A DNA stretch of 64,000 nucleotides from Helicobacter_B zhangjianzhongii (GTDB taxonomy: Bacteria > Campylobacterota > Campylobacteria > Campylobacterales > Helicobacteraceae): assembly GCF_030249855.1 (NCBI RefSeq), contig NZ_JANURN010000001.1:310001-374000 (forward strand), read 5' to 3'. Shown in pieces: positions 40,629-50,552 of the stretch. A program made the translations under genes and the position numbers. The notes under the pieces were generated by a model that saw nothing but the letters and a program-made list of their open reading frames with translations, had not been told where the DNA came from and did not search any database. Positions within the stretch are counted from its first letter, which is position 1, and each line of letters opens with the position of its first letter.

Positions 40629-43436
40629 ATGGACTACAAAAAGGCATTTTATAGCAAATTAGAGGAGTGTTATCTCGGTGCAAAGATAAAAGCCTATGAA
40701 AGGGCTAATACAGCACAAAATACACAAAGCAGCACAAGCAACGCACAAAGCGGCTTTAGCAATCTTTTAAGCATAAAAGAGCGGTATTTCTCTCACATAA
40801 AAGCTTATTTAGATTCTGCTATCCCAAATGATGATTTTAATTCACACGATATTTACAATAAGCTTTACACTTTCTTTGATAGCTATCTTAATGATACAGG
40901 CACGCCATTTTTCCACGATACGCCGCTGTATAAAAACATTTATGCAAAAGTCTATACTAATTCCAAAGATACAAGCCTTTTTTATAAAACAAAAGACTTA
41001 TACTATGTCAAAAGTGATACGCTTTATACTAGCCTTACTTTAAGCGATGAAAACGAGCTAGCCCAAATCTACTTTGATACAAGTGAATACACGCAAAATG
41101 CTGATAATACCAAGCGAAAGCTTATTTTCAAACTTGATAAAATCGAGCAAACAAGCACAGATACACAAGATTCTATACCCACCATTTATATCAAGGTTTT
41201 AAGTCAAAAGGATTTATTCCCCGATCTTAATGCTGTGTTTAAAGAAAATAGCAATGAGTTGAGCGAAGATTTTATAAAATCCCTAAAAAAACATAAATTC
41301 CCCCTAGATGAAGCACACATAAAAAAGCTTTTTGCAAGTTATAAAAAGCAAAATGAAGTAGATTTTTTTATCCACAAAAATGCAAGGGCGTTTTTACAAG
41401 AGCAGTTTGACTTGTGGTTTTATCACTATCTCTATAAAGACAGCGAGTTTCAAGAATGGAGTGTAAAATCCATTTCACATTTACAAAGGATTCGCAATAT
41501 CGCCTTAGAAATAATAGGGCTTATAGGTGATTTTGAAGATGAGCTAAAGGCGATATGGTTAAAGCCTAAATTTGTCAAAGCGGTAAATTATGTCTTTAGT
41601 CTTGATTTAATTTTAAGGCATTCAGTATTGAGCGATAAATCGGCGATTCTGCGTTCGCCAACTGCGGCACTTACGACTAGTAAGCTTCTTGTTGGCTCAC
41701 TTGAAAACGCCGATTTCTCATCTCAATCCTTAGAATGCCAAGATTCTAATAAAACTCAATCGCAAAATACCGCACTTTTAGATTCTATATGCAAAGACAA
41801 AGGCTTTGAAAAGCAAATCAAAGAATGGCAAGATTTAGGGCTTATTGATGAGAGTTTTCAAGCACAAAACATAAGCGAAAAGATATTGAGTGATGACAAA
41901 TATAAATTCCTACCCCTTGACACAAAGCATTTTAGCAAAGAGATAAAATATAAGATTCTAAGCGTGTTTGATGATATAGAATCCATTCTTAATGGTGAGC
42001 TAATAAAGGCAGATAATTTTCAAGCCTTAAATTCCCTAATGCCAAAATATCAAAACAAAGTGGATTTAATCTATATTGATCCGCCTTACAATACAGGCAA
42101 TGACGGCTTTATTTATAGTGATAAATTTAATCACTCATCGTGGCTTTCAATGATAGCTAATCGCTTAGAATTAGCAAGGGAATTTTTAAAGGATAGCGGA
42201 AGCATTTTTATAAGCATAGATGATAACGAACAAGCAAGACTTAAAATTTTATGCGATGAGATATTTGGGGAAGGGAATTTTATGGCAAATATAATATGGG
42301 AAAAAGTTTTTTCTGCTGTTAATTTAAGGAAGGATTTTTCTCCCAACCACGATTTTATTAGCGTCTATTCAAAAAATATTGATAAAACATTGTTAAACCC
42401 ATTACCACGAACAGAGGAAGCAAACGCAAGATACAAAAACCCCGATAACGACCCAAGAGGTATTTGGACAAGTGGTGATATGAGTGTAGGACCTGCAGTA
42501 GAAGCGAATATTTATGAAATTACTCTGCCTAGTGGTAGAAAAATTTTACCGCCAAAAGGTTATTCTTGGAGACTTTCAAAAGAAACATTTGAGGAATATT
42601 TAAAGGATAATAGAATTTATTTTAATGGTGGAGATTCTGTGCCTAGAATTAAAAGATTTTTAAGTGAAGTGAAAGATGGCATTACACCGCTTACGATTTG
42701 GAAACATAAAGAAGTAGGACACAATCAAGACGCCGCAAAAGAAATTTTAGCCCTATTTGATGACAAGATTTTTGATACCCCAAAACCCGAAAGGCTATTA
42801 AAAAGAATTTGTGAAATAGCTAGTAATGAAGATTCTATAATTTTAGATTTTTTTGCAGGAAGTGGGACAAGTGTAGCTACCGCACAAAAGCTAGGGCGTA
42901 AATGGCTTGGCATTGAAATGGGAGAGCATTTTTATAAAGTCATTATCCCACGCCTTAAAAAAGTTATCGCGGGATTCCAAAGTGGGATTAGCAAAGAGTG
43001 CGACTATCAAGGTGGCGGAGCATTTAGATACTACGAGTTAGAATCCTATGAAGAAGCATTAAAAGAATGTGAATATGTGCTTACAGATTGTCAATGTGAG
43101 AATAAGACAGGTAAAGAAATAGGCAATAACGCTGAAGCGATTTACCCTGCTAAAGATTATCAAAAAGCACAAAAAATCATTGATTACAGAAAATCCCGCA
43201 AACTCATTAAAAAGCTGAATAAGGGCGAAACAATCACGCTAGATATGAGTGGATATAGAAAGGAATTTGATTTATTCCACACTTTAGCAAACTTGCAAGG
43301 GCTAAAAATCAAGCGATTATTTTTAGATTCTAAAGGTATAGAATCTTGTGAGTTTGATAATGGCGATATTGTATCATTAGAGCAAATCGACTTGCACACA
43401 TACCCAAAACTTAAAAATCTTTTGTGGTGGGAATAG
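40629..43436 (+). CDS. Type III restriction-modification DNA adenine methyltransferase (Mod), system A
   Basis: 935 residues. Motif IV DPPYNTG begins at residue 484 and motif I FFAGSGTS at about 741-748, the beta-class N6-adenine methyltransferase order of type III Mod proteins; the target-recognition region lies between. The first 440 residues are an extra N-terminal domain, absent from ordinary Mod proteins of about 600-650 residues; I recognise no family in it. Residues 330-371 are encoded by a structured repeat element (41617-41739) matching an intergenic copy between prpC and prpD. No homopolymer tract was seen, so the gene appears ON. First gene of a six-gene island operon; its likely Res partner is at 44784. 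Confidence 0.85.
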   Translation: MDYKKAFYSKLEECYLGAKIKAYERANTAQNTQSSTSNAQSGFSNLLSIKERYFSHIKAYLDSAIPNDDFNSHDIYNKLYTFFDSYLNDTGTPFFHDTPLYKNIYAKVYTNSKDTSLFYKTKDLYYVKSDTLYTSLTLSDENELAQIYFDTSEYTQNADNTKRKLIFKLDKIEQTSTDTQDSIPTIYIKVLSQKDLFPDLNAVFKENSNELSEDFIKSLKKHKFPLDEAHIKKLFASYKKQNEVDFFIHKNARAFLQEQFDLWFYHYLYKDSEFQEWSVKSISHLQRIRNIALEIIGLIGDFEDELKAIWLKPKFVKAVNYVFSLDLILRHSVLSDKSAILRSPTAALTTSKLLVGSLENADFSSQSLECQDSNKTQSQNTALLDSICKDKGFEKQIKEWQDLGLIDESFQAQNISEKILSDDKYKFLPLDTKHFSKEIKYKILSVFDDIESILNGELIKADNFQALNSLMPKYQNKVDLIYIDPPYNTGNDGFIYSDKFNHSSWLSMIANRLELAREFLKDSGSIFISIDDNEQARLKILCDEIFGEGNFMANIIWEKVFSAVNLRKDFSPNHDFISVYSKNIDKTLLNPLPRTEEANARYKNPDNDPRGIWTSGDMSVGPAVEANIYEITLPSGRKILPPKGYSWRLSKETFEEYLKDNRIYFNGGDSVPRIKRFLSEVKDGITPLTIWKHKEVGHNQDAAKEILALFDDKIFDTPKPERLLKRICEIASNEDSIILDFFAGSGTSVATAQKLGRKWLGIEMGEHFYKVIIPRLKKVIAGFQSGISKECDYQGGGAFRYYELESYEEALKECEYVLTDCQCENKTGKEIGNNAEAIYPAKDYQKAQKIIDYRKSRKLIKKLNKGETITLDMSGYRKEFDLFHTLANLQGLKIKRLFLDSKGIESCEFDNGDIVSLEQIDLHTYPKLKNLLWWE
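41617..41739 (-). repeat. Nested-hairpin repeat element inside the type III mod gene
   Basis: The 80-bp core (41637-41716), read on the minus strand, matches 61960-62041 at 68 of 80 positions by eye. Nested pairs are GGCATTC/GAATGCC (41617-41623 with 41733-41739), ATTGAG/CTCAAT (41627-41632 with 41722-41727), AAATCGGCG/CGCCGATTT (41637-41645 with 41708-41716), GCCAAC/GTTGGC (41657-41662 with 41691-41696) and CTTAC-GACTA-GTAAG (41670-41684). It is open in the mod frame and encodes SAILRSPTAALTTSKLLVG. Confidence 0.88.
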
Positions 43437-43439
43437 GAA

Positions 43440-43793
43440 ATGGCAGAAAACAATACATCACGGAATATTATTGAAAAAGTAACAGGATTTGATTGTGCCT
43501 TAAAAATTATAGGATATGCAATTATTTTAATGTTAGTAAATTCTTGTATTGATAAGATTTCAGAATCAAAACTTAAAGAACAAGAAAAATTTTACAAAGA
43601 GATAATGCAACAACAATGTAAAGAAAGAATCGGAGAAAAAATAATTGAGACCATCAAAGAACTTTCTGTAAGTAATAACCCAAATGCGACTGAAGGTATT
43701 CAATCAATAGAAACGATACATCAGCAACTTTTAGAGGATTGTAATAGTGTAGCGATAAAAGACCAAAAGATAAAGGTAATGAATGCAAAATAA
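43440..43793 (+). CDS. Small membrane-anchored hypothetical protein in the RM island
   Basis: 117 residues. One hydrophobic helix at about 20-38 (LKIIGYAIILMLVNSCID) is followed by a charged, probably coiled-coil region (about 40-75, KLKEQEKFYKEIMQQQCKER) and a C-terminal helical tail. No family recognised. It starts three bases after the Mod stop and overlaps the RhuM gene by 11 bp, so it is expressed with the RM system. The domain pattern of membrane anchor plus coiled coil is seen in some phage-defence effectors, but this is only analogy. Confidence 0.65.
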   Translation: MAENNTSRNIIEKVTGFDCALKIIGYAIILMLVNSCIDKISESKLKEQEKFYKEIMQQQCKERIGEKIIETIKELSVSNNPNATEGIQSIETIHQQLLEDCNSVAIKDQKIKVMNAK

Positions 43794-44787
43794 CATCCTC
43801 CTTTACACCACACAAGATAAAAAAATAAAAGTCGAGCTTTATGAGCTTGGGGAGAATGTATTTTTAGCCCAGGATTCTATGGCAAAACTTTTTGACACCT
43901 CAAAACAAAATATAAGTTTGCATATAAGAAATATCTTGCAGGAAGGGGAATTGCAAGAGAATTCAGTTGTCAAGGAATACTTGACAACTGCTAGTGATGG
44001 CAAATCATACAAAGTGAAATTTTATTCCTTAGAGATGATTTTAGCCGTGGGCTTTCGTGTCCGTAGTAAAAGGGGGGTGCAGTTTAGAATCTGGGCAAAT
44101 GAGCATTTAAAAACCTATTTGCAAAAGGGCTTTTTAATAGATAGCGATAGACTTAAAAATCCAAATGGCAGAAGTGATTATTTTGATGAGCTGTTAGAAC
44201 AGATTAGAGATATAAGGGCAAGTGAAAAAAGGTTTTATCAAAAAGTGCGAGAACTTTTTGCTTTGAGTGTAGATTATGATTCTAGCGATAAGGCGACACA
44301 GATGTTTTTCGCACAGACGCAAAACAAGCTTTTATACGCTATCACACATAAAACTGCCGCAGAGCTGATTTGTGAGAGAGCAAATGCAAAAAAGCTGAAT
44401 ATGGGGCTTACAAGTTGGAAAGGTAGCGTTGTGCGTAAAGGTGATGTGATTGTGGCGAAAAATTATCTAAAAAAAGAGGAGCTAGATAGCTTAAATCGTT
44501 TAGTCAATGTGTTTTTAGAATCCGCAGAACTTAGAGTGAAAGATAAGCAAACTTTGACTATGGACTTTTGGAGACAAAATGTGGATTCTTTGCTCACCTT
44601 TCAAGGAATGCAAATTTTAAAAGATAATGGCAGTATCTCTAACGCACAAATGGAGCAAATCGCTTATAAACAATATGAGCTATTTGCTACACAACGCAAA
44701 AAGGAAGCATTGCTCAAGGCAGAAAAGGAAGATGAAGGGATATTAGAATCTACCTATAAAACACTTAACATGAGAGCAGGAAAATGA
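43783..44787 (+). CDS. RhuM family protein
   Basis: 334 residues of the RhuM (COG3943) family, named from a Salmonella pathogenicity island. The N-terminal DNA-binding-like region has VFLAQDSMAKLFDTSKQNIS and LHIRNIL; SYKVKFYSLEMILAVGFRVRS is the family core, and a Fic/Doc-like region follows (FFAQTQNKLLYAITHKTAAEL). Its function is unknown; RhuM genes recur inside type I and type III RM loci and other defence islands, which this context repeats. It overlaps its neighbours at both ends (11 bp, and ATGA with the Res gene). Confidence 0.85.
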   Translation: MQNNILLYTTQDKKIKVELYELGENVFLAQDSMAKLFDTSKQNISLHIRNILQEGELQENSVVKEYLTTASDGKSYKVKFYSLEMILAVGFRVRSKRGVQFRIWANEHLKTYLQKGFLIDSDRLKNPNGRSDYFDELLEQIRDIRASEKRFYQKVRELFALSVDYDSSDKATQMFFAQTQNKLLYAITHKTAAELICERANAKKLNMGLTSWKGSVVRKGDVIVAKNYLKKEELDSLNRLVNVFLESAELRVKDKQTLTMDFWRQNVDSLLTFQGMQILKDNGSISNAQMEQIAYKQYELFATQRKKEALLKAEKEDEGILESTYKTLNMRAGK

Positions 44788-47645
44788 CTAAAAAGCAATC
44801 ACTGATTTTAAAAGACATTACAGACAAAAAGATTCAATCTTTCAACGATCTTTTTCAAAGCCTTGATTTAATAAGCTTTAATGGCAGTATTAGTCTGCAA
44901 GAGTATCAAGTAGCAGCATTGCAAAAGGCATTATGTAGCTTAAAGCTATACAGGGATAATACAAAAGAGCTATGCTATGAATACAAACAGGCTTTTAAAT
45001 ACAATGCTATAAAACTAGATTCTAAAAAAGGCTTAGATATAAAAGAGTTTTGCAATATGGCAAGCTTTTGGATGGCAACAGGCAGTGGCAAAAGTATTGT
45101 GATGATAAAGCTTATAAGCCTTATGCAAAGACTTATGAAAAGCGGCGAGATAGAATCTAAGCCCATAATGCTACTTGTGCCTAATGATAAGATTTTAGAT
45201 CAGTTTAAAACGCATATACAAAGCTTTAATGCGTATCAGCCGATACAAATCACTTGCAAAGAGATAAAAGAATATGATAATCAAAGTTTGCTAGGCTTTG
45301 AAAATGTCGTGTTTCTTGGTAGAAGTGATTTGCTAGATATAAAAGACAATGTCGGTAAAGATTCTAAAGCAAAAAGGCTAAATTATGATGATTTAATGCG
45401 TGAAAAAGGCTGGTATATCTTGCTTGATGAAGCACATAAGGGCGATAGCAAAGATTCTATAAGAAAAAGCTATGTTAGAGAATTAGCAAAAGGGCGAGAA
45501 AGGCAGGAATATCCGCACGGATTTATCTTTAACTTTTCTGCGACTTTTGATAATGATATAGAGCTATTTACTTGTGCTTTTAACTACAATTTAGAGAAGT
45601 TTAATAATGATGGCTATGGGAAAAATATCGTGGTGCTAGATAGCAATCTCAAAGCCTTTAAAGATTCTAAAGTGGATTCTAGTGATGAAAAACTAGAGCG
45701 GATAATGGAAAGTTTTATCCTTTTTGTGGGGATAAAGCAGGAATTAAAAAGCTTAAAAGCAAGGTTTGAAAACCTGCATTATCACAATCCTTTAATCATC
45801 GCTGTGGCGGATAAAGTCAATACTAAAGATGCGGGGATTAAGCTGTATTTTGAAGCGATTATGGGAATCTTAAAAGATTCTAAAGATATAAGTGAGATTG
45901 CAAAAAACTTAGCAAAAAAACTAGAATCTAGCCGCATATATTTTGCTGAAAAAGAGATGAATAAAGACTTTTTAGAGCGACTTGCAAAAATAGATTCTAA
46001 AGACTTAAGAGAGCAAATCTTTTATGCTAAAGAGACTTCAAGCCTAGAGTGCTGTAAGATTAAGGGGAATAATAAAGAGCTTGCCTTTAAAAGTAAAAAT
46101 GCGACAAAGCCCTTTTTGCTTTTAAATATCGGTAGCGTTAAAGAGTGGGAGAAAAGCTATCTTAATGCGCTAGGCATTGAGAGTGGGGAGGATATAGAAA
46201 AAGGGTATTTTGAGGGGCTAAATAATATAGAATCGCCTATACAAATTATGATGGGAAGCAAGGTATTTAGCGAGGGGTGGGATAGCAATCGTGTGAATTT
46301 CATCAACTTTATCAATATCGGTAGCAAAAAGGCAAAAAAATATGTCCTACAAACCATAGGGCGAGGGGTAAGAATTGAGCCTTTTAAAGATGTCCGCAAA
46401 CGACTAAAAGCAAGTGATAAGCTAGAGTATAACAAAAAAGATTCTTTAGGTGATGGGAGTTTAGGTATTGAGAGTGTATTTATTATGGCGACAGAAAATG
46501 AAGCGATTCAAGGGATTTTAGAAGGGCTTGAGGGCTTTAGATTCCAAAGTAGGCTTACTGGCTTTAAGAGGAACAAAACGCTAGAACCCCTGCTTGTGCC
46601 AAGCTACAAAGACTCTCATAAAAGAAGCGAAACCTTTGTGATTTCACATTATGACTTTGAGAGATTAAGCAAATATATAGAATCTTATGATGAAGATATT
46701 TTGCTTGTATCAAGTGGGATTAACCGAGCGGATTTAGGCTTTAGCACTTTGCAAAAGATACAGCAAAAAATGAGCGATGAAGCAAGTGTAAGCTTAGAGA
46801 TAAAGGGCAATATGCCAAAGATTAAAGCACAAAATGCCCTGCGTCGTATGGATAGATTTTTCCACGCACCTTTGCAGGAGTTAGAAAAGTTTGTGCCTTG
46901 TGAGAATAGTATCACGCATTTTGATGGATTTATGCTAAGTGGCGATGGGCTTAGTGAGATGATTATAAAAGAGATGAATAAGGCAGTGAAAGAACTAGCA
47001 CAGAGCAAACAAACTAAAAGCATAGATACGCTTAAAAAAGAGTTTGAAAAAGGCAAAATCACACTGGATGAATACACAGAGCAAATCCAAGCTAAACCAA
47101 CACAAAGAGTAGAAAAATATAGCTATGTTATCACAGCAGAGCTAGCAAAGCACTATTACAGCCCTATGGTTTTAGAATCATATAAAGATTCTGCAATCCA
47201 TATCAACTATGCTATTAGTGAGAGAAGTGAGATAGAATTTTTAGAAGATTTACAAAAATATTTACAAGATTCTAAGAACGCATTTAAAGATTATGAGTGG
47301 TGCTTTAGCAAGATTGTAGAAAAGCTAGATTCTATATTTATCCCCTATTTTGATACACAAAGCCAAGAGCAGAGAAAATTTTACCCCGACTTTATCTTTT
47401 GGTTAAAGCATAAAGAAAGCGGGAATTATAAAATCATCTTTGTAGATCCTAAGGGCTTAAGCTTTGAAGCAAATGCAAGAGATAAATTGTGGGGCTTTAA
47501 AGAATTATTTTGTAATAAAAAGCTAGATTTTCAAGGATTAGATATAGAAGTAGCTTTGTATTATTACAATAAAGATTCTAGTGTGTCAAAGGATTTTGAA
47601 GGGCATATTGCTGCACAGATTTGTGAGCTATTTGTGCGATATTAA
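44784..47645 (+). CDS. Type III restriction endonuclease Res-like subunit, system A
   Basis: 953 residues. Superfamily 2 helicase motifs: Walker A ATGSGKS at 98-104, DEAH in LLDEAHKGD near 214, and motif VI-like QTIGRGVRIEPF. The C-terminus has a PD-(D/E)XK nuclease pattern: FYPDFIFWL, then IIFVDPKGL. It should translocate and cut DNA with its Mod subunit when sites are unmethylated. The most plausible partner is the 935-residue Mod at 40629, with two genes in between. The start overlaps the RhuM stop (ATGA). Res-B follows 24 bp later. Confidence 0.85.
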   Translation: MTKKQSLILKDITDKKIQSFNDLFQSLDLISFNGSISLQEYQVAALQKALCSLKLYRDNTKELCYEYKQAFKYNAIKLDSKKGLDIKEFCNMASFWMATGSGKSIVMIKLISLMQRLMKSGEIESKPIMLLVPNDKILDQFKTHIQSFNAYQPIQITCKEIKEYDNQSLLGFENVVFLGRSDLLDIKDNVGKDSKAKRLNYDDLMREKGWYILLDEAHKGDSKDSIRKSYVRELAKGRERQEYPHGFIFNFSATFDNDIELFTCAFNYNLEKFNNDGYGKNIVVLDSNLKAFKDSKVDSSDEKLERIMESFILFVGIKQELKSLKARFENLHYHNPLIIAVADKVNTKDAGIKLYFEAIMGILKDSKDISEIAKNLAKKLESSRIYFAEKEMNKDFLERLAKIDSKDLREQIFYAKETSSLECCKIKGNNKELAFKSKNATKPFLLLNIGSVKEWEKSYLNALGIESGEDIEKGYFEGLNNIESPIQIMMGSKVFSEGWDSNRVNFINFINIGSKKAKKYVLQTIGRGVRIEPFKDVRKRLKASDKLEYNKKDSLGDGSLGIESVFIMATENEAIQGILEGLEGFRFQSRLTGFKRNKTLEPLLVPSYKDSHKRSETFVISHYDFERLSKYIESYDEDILLVSSGINRADLGFSTLQKIQQKMSDEASVSLEIKGNMPKIKAQNALRRMDRFFHAPLQELEKFVPCENSITHFDGFMLSGDGLSEMIIKEMNKAVKELAQSKQTKSIDTLKKEFEKGKITLDEYTEQIQAKPTQRVEKYSYVITAELAKHYYSPMVLESYKDSAIHINYAISERSEIEFLEDLQKYLQDSKNAFKDYEWCFSKIVEKLDSIFIPYFDTQSQEQRKFYPDFIFWLKHKESGNYKIIFVDPKGLSFEANARDKLWGFKELFCNKKLDFQGLDIEVALYYYNKDSSVSKDFEGHIAAQICELFVRY

Positions 47646-47669
47646 TTCCACTATTTAAACGGAGCAACA

Positions 47670-50552
47670 ATGATTTTTGAAAAGCAAGATTACCAGCAAA
47701 ACTGCATTGACAACATAAAAGAGATTCTGTCAAATTTTGACTTTACAAAGCAAGATAATTTAAAGGAATGTTTGCAAGACTTTTACAAACACACACCTAT
47801 GCCGATACACAATATCAGTGATAAACTACGCTTAGATATTTTAATGGAAACAGGCACGGGCAAAACTTTCACCTATCTTAATCTCATCTTTGAGCTTAAC
47901 AAGCATTTTAAGCAAAATAAATTCATCATTTTCGTGCCAAGAAAGGCGATTTTAGAATCTGTGAAGCAAAATATCAAGCTTACAAAAGACTACTTTTATA
48001 GCGAGTATAAAAAGCATTTAAAGCCCTATATCTACACAGATAGCAAGTCGCAATCGCAAATCATCAATCACTATATCAAAAATGAAGATGAGCTAAGTGT
48101 GCTTATCCTAACTAATAGCGCCATTGATAAGAAAGATAATTTGCTTAACAAAAACAATGAAAATCTTTTCAATACAAAAAGCATTTTTGAAAACATAGCC
48201 GCCCTAAAGCCCATTTCTATCATTGATGAGCCACATTTGCTAAAGGGCGAAGCGTTTCATCGCTATTTTTCTAAGCTTAATTCTCTATATTTCCGCTTTG
48301 GTGCGACCTTCCCCAAAGAGGGCAAAAAGCCAAATGACAAAGAATTTGCACTTAGCAATATGATCTACTGCCTTGATTCTATCTCTGCATTTAGAGCATA
48401 TCTTGTCAAGCAAGTCAAAGTCCATACTATAGGCTCAAGCTCCACGCAAATTTTCCTAAAGTCCTACCACGCTAGAGACAAAAAAGCCATTTTCTCCTAC
48501 ACACAAAGCGGCATAGAAAAAGAGCAAGAGCTAAGGCTTAACGAAAGCTTTAGTCAGCTCAATGGTGCGATCTTACTCAAAGTAGAAAAAGACAAAGCCT
48601 ACTTTAGCGATCAGTCAATCCTAGACAAAAAGGGCGAAAGCTATCATTTAGATGAAGATGAGCTTACCGCTCTTTTAGGCAAGGCTATTGATTTGCATTT
48701 TGAAAAAGAGCAAAGGCTTTTTGCCAAGGGCATTAAGGCTTTAAGCTTATTTTTTATCCCAAATATCGCGGATTTTAGAGGCGAAAAGCCCTTTATCAAA
48801 AGCACTTTTGAGAAGCTTTATAAGGCAAAAAGAGAGGAGCTTTTAAAACAGGATTTAGATGAAAATTATAGAGCATATCTAGCGCAAGACTTTGATGAAA
48901 GCGGAAATTTGCAAGTGCATCAAGGCTATTTTAGCGGTGATAAAGGCAGTAAAGATGACAAAGAAGCCGCAGGAGTTAAGATGATTTTAGAAGAGAAAGA
49001 AAAGCTTTTATCCCTTAACACGCCCTTGCGTTTTATCTTTAGCGTATGGGCTTTGCAAGAGGGCTGGGATAATCCAAATATTTTTACTCTTATCAAGCTT
49101 GCAAGCTCAAGTAGCGATATAAGCATACATCAGCAAGTAGGCAGGGGACTTCGCTTATGTGTCAATGACAAGGGCAAAAGGATCACCCATAGATTTATGG
49201 ACTTTGATGATGATAGCTTTTATAGGCTTAATTACCTTGATATTATCGTAAGTGCAAAGGAGTCAAACTACATAGGCAATTTGCAAAAAGAAATAGAAGA
49301 TTCTAGCTATATCCTTAGTGATAAAATCTTAAGTAAAGAAGAGTTAAGCGACCTTTTAAATGGTGAGCAAGATTTAATCGATGATTTTATGTATATTTTG
49401 CGAAAAGACCTAGAGCTAATCGCTTATGACAAAGAGAAAAAAGCCTACATTATACAAGCTCCCATTTATGAGAGTATCAAAGATGATGATAAAATCAAAG
49501 AGCTTTTAGGAGAGAGCTTTCCTAAAGTGCTAGAATTTTTCAAAGCCAAAGAAAGCCCAAGCACAAACAAGCACAATCAAGTAGAAAGCGGCGACAAAGA
49601 GCCAAAGCAAGTTACCATCCGCCCTAATTTAGCCAAAGACTTCAAAGAGCTATGGGAGAAAATCAACCAAAAAGCCAAGATCACCTACCAAGGCATTGAA
49701 GAGCAAGACATCATAGACCAAGCCGTCAAAAAATTTAATAAAACAAATATAGAAAAAGAAAGCTACACCTATGAGAGGAAACGCTACGACGCCCAGCAAA
49801 ACATTATCATCACAGAAGACTCCATAACACTAGGCGATATAGACTACCAAGCAAGCTTTGCTAAAGATATGCAAAATCTACTCCTAGACTTTAGCAAAGA
49901 AGCCAAGCTTCCCCTACGATTTTTGCTACAAATTTATGCCAAATGCGACAAAGAGAAGTTTAAAAACTCTCCTAAAAAGGCTTTCACCGCACTAAGAAAC
50001 ATCATCAAAGACCAAATTCATCACAATTTACTTCAATGTATAAGCTATGATTTTTCTACCGCTAAAAATGAGAGCCAAAGTATCTTTTCTAGCGGGACTC
50101 TCCCACGCCACACGCTAGGGCGTTACTATGAAAGCGGCAAACCAGCGGATAATTATCTCTATGAAGAGATCATTTATGACTCTAAGATAGAACGCTTCAT
50201 CATCACAGAAGATAATGAAAAAGTGGATTCTAAGACTATAAAAGTCTTTGCCAAGCTGCCTAAGCTTATCATCCCCACGCCTTATAAGCACTATGAGCCA
50301 GATTTCGCCTACTTTTTAGAAGATAGTAATGGCAAGAAGATCTTTTTTGTCTGTGAGAGTAAGGGCTATGATGATGAAAACGAGATTTCAAAAAATGAAA
50401 TGCAAAAGATCAAATACGCTGAAAAATTTTTCACCCAACTAAGCCAAAAGCTAGAAAATGACAATATCCAAATCATTTTCAAAAAACGCATAAACAAGCA
50501 GACCCTACTAGAGTGTCTAAGACAAACACAAGGAGAAAACAATGCCAACTAA
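47670..50552 (+). CDS. Type III restriction endonuclease Res subunit, system B
   Basis: 960 residues. Walker A METGTGKTFTYL at 59-70, DEPH in IIDEPHLLKG near 185, and motif VI QQVGRGLRLCV. The C-terminal nuclease reads HYEPDFAYFLEDSNG then IFFVCESKGYDDE, a PD...ExK site. It is more EcoP15I-like than the Res of system A. Unusually it precedes rather than follows its mod gene, overlapping it by 11 bp. If the downstream Mod is OFF, this Res should be harmless, since type III cleavage needs the Mod subunit. CGGAG precedes the ATG. Confidence 0.9.
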   Translation: MIFEKQDYQQNCIDNIKEILSNFDFTKQDNLKECLQDFYKHTPMPIHNISDKLRLDILMETGTGKTFTYLNLIFELNKHFKQNKFIIFVPRKAILESVKQNIKLTKDYFYSEYKKHLKPYIYTDSKSQSQIINHYIKNEDELSVLILTNSAIDKKDNLLNKNNENLFNTKSIFENIAALKPISIIDEPHLLKGEAFHRYFSKLNSLYFRFGATFPKEGKKPNDKEFALSNMIYCLDSISAFRAYLVKQVKVHTIGSSSTQIFLKSYHARDKKAIFSYTQSGIEKEQELRLNESFSQLNGAILLKVEKDKAYFSDQSILDKKGESYHLDEDELTALLGKAIDLHFEKEQRLFAKGIKALSLFFIPNIADFRGEKPFIKSTFEKLYKAKREELLKQDLDENYRAYLAQDFDESGNLQVHQGYFSGDKGSKDDKEAAGVKMILEEKEKLLSLNTPLRFIFSVWALQEGWDNPNIFTLIKLASSSSDISIHQQVGRGLRLCVNDKGKRITHRFMDFDDDSFYRLNYLDIIVSAKESNYIGNLQKEIEDSSYILSDKILSKEELSDLLNGEQDLIDDFMYILRKDLELIAYDKEKKAYIIQAPIYESIKDDDKIKELLGESFPKVLEFFKAKESPSTNKHNQVESGDKEPKQVTIRPNLAKDFKELWEKINQKAKITYQGIEEQDIIDQAVKKFNKTNIEKESYTYERKRYDAQQNIIITEDSITLGDIDYQASFAKDMQNLLLDFSKEAKLPLRFLLQIYAKCDKEKFKNSPKKAFTALRNIIKDQIHHNLLQCISYDFSTAKNESQSIFSSGTLPRHTLGRYYESGKPADNYLYEEIIYDSKIERFIITEDNEKVDSKTIKVFAKLPKLIIPTPYKHYEPDFAYFLEDSNGKKIFFVCESKGYDDENEISKNEMQKIKYAEKFFTQLSQKLENDNIQIIFKKRINKQTLLECLRQTQGENNAN

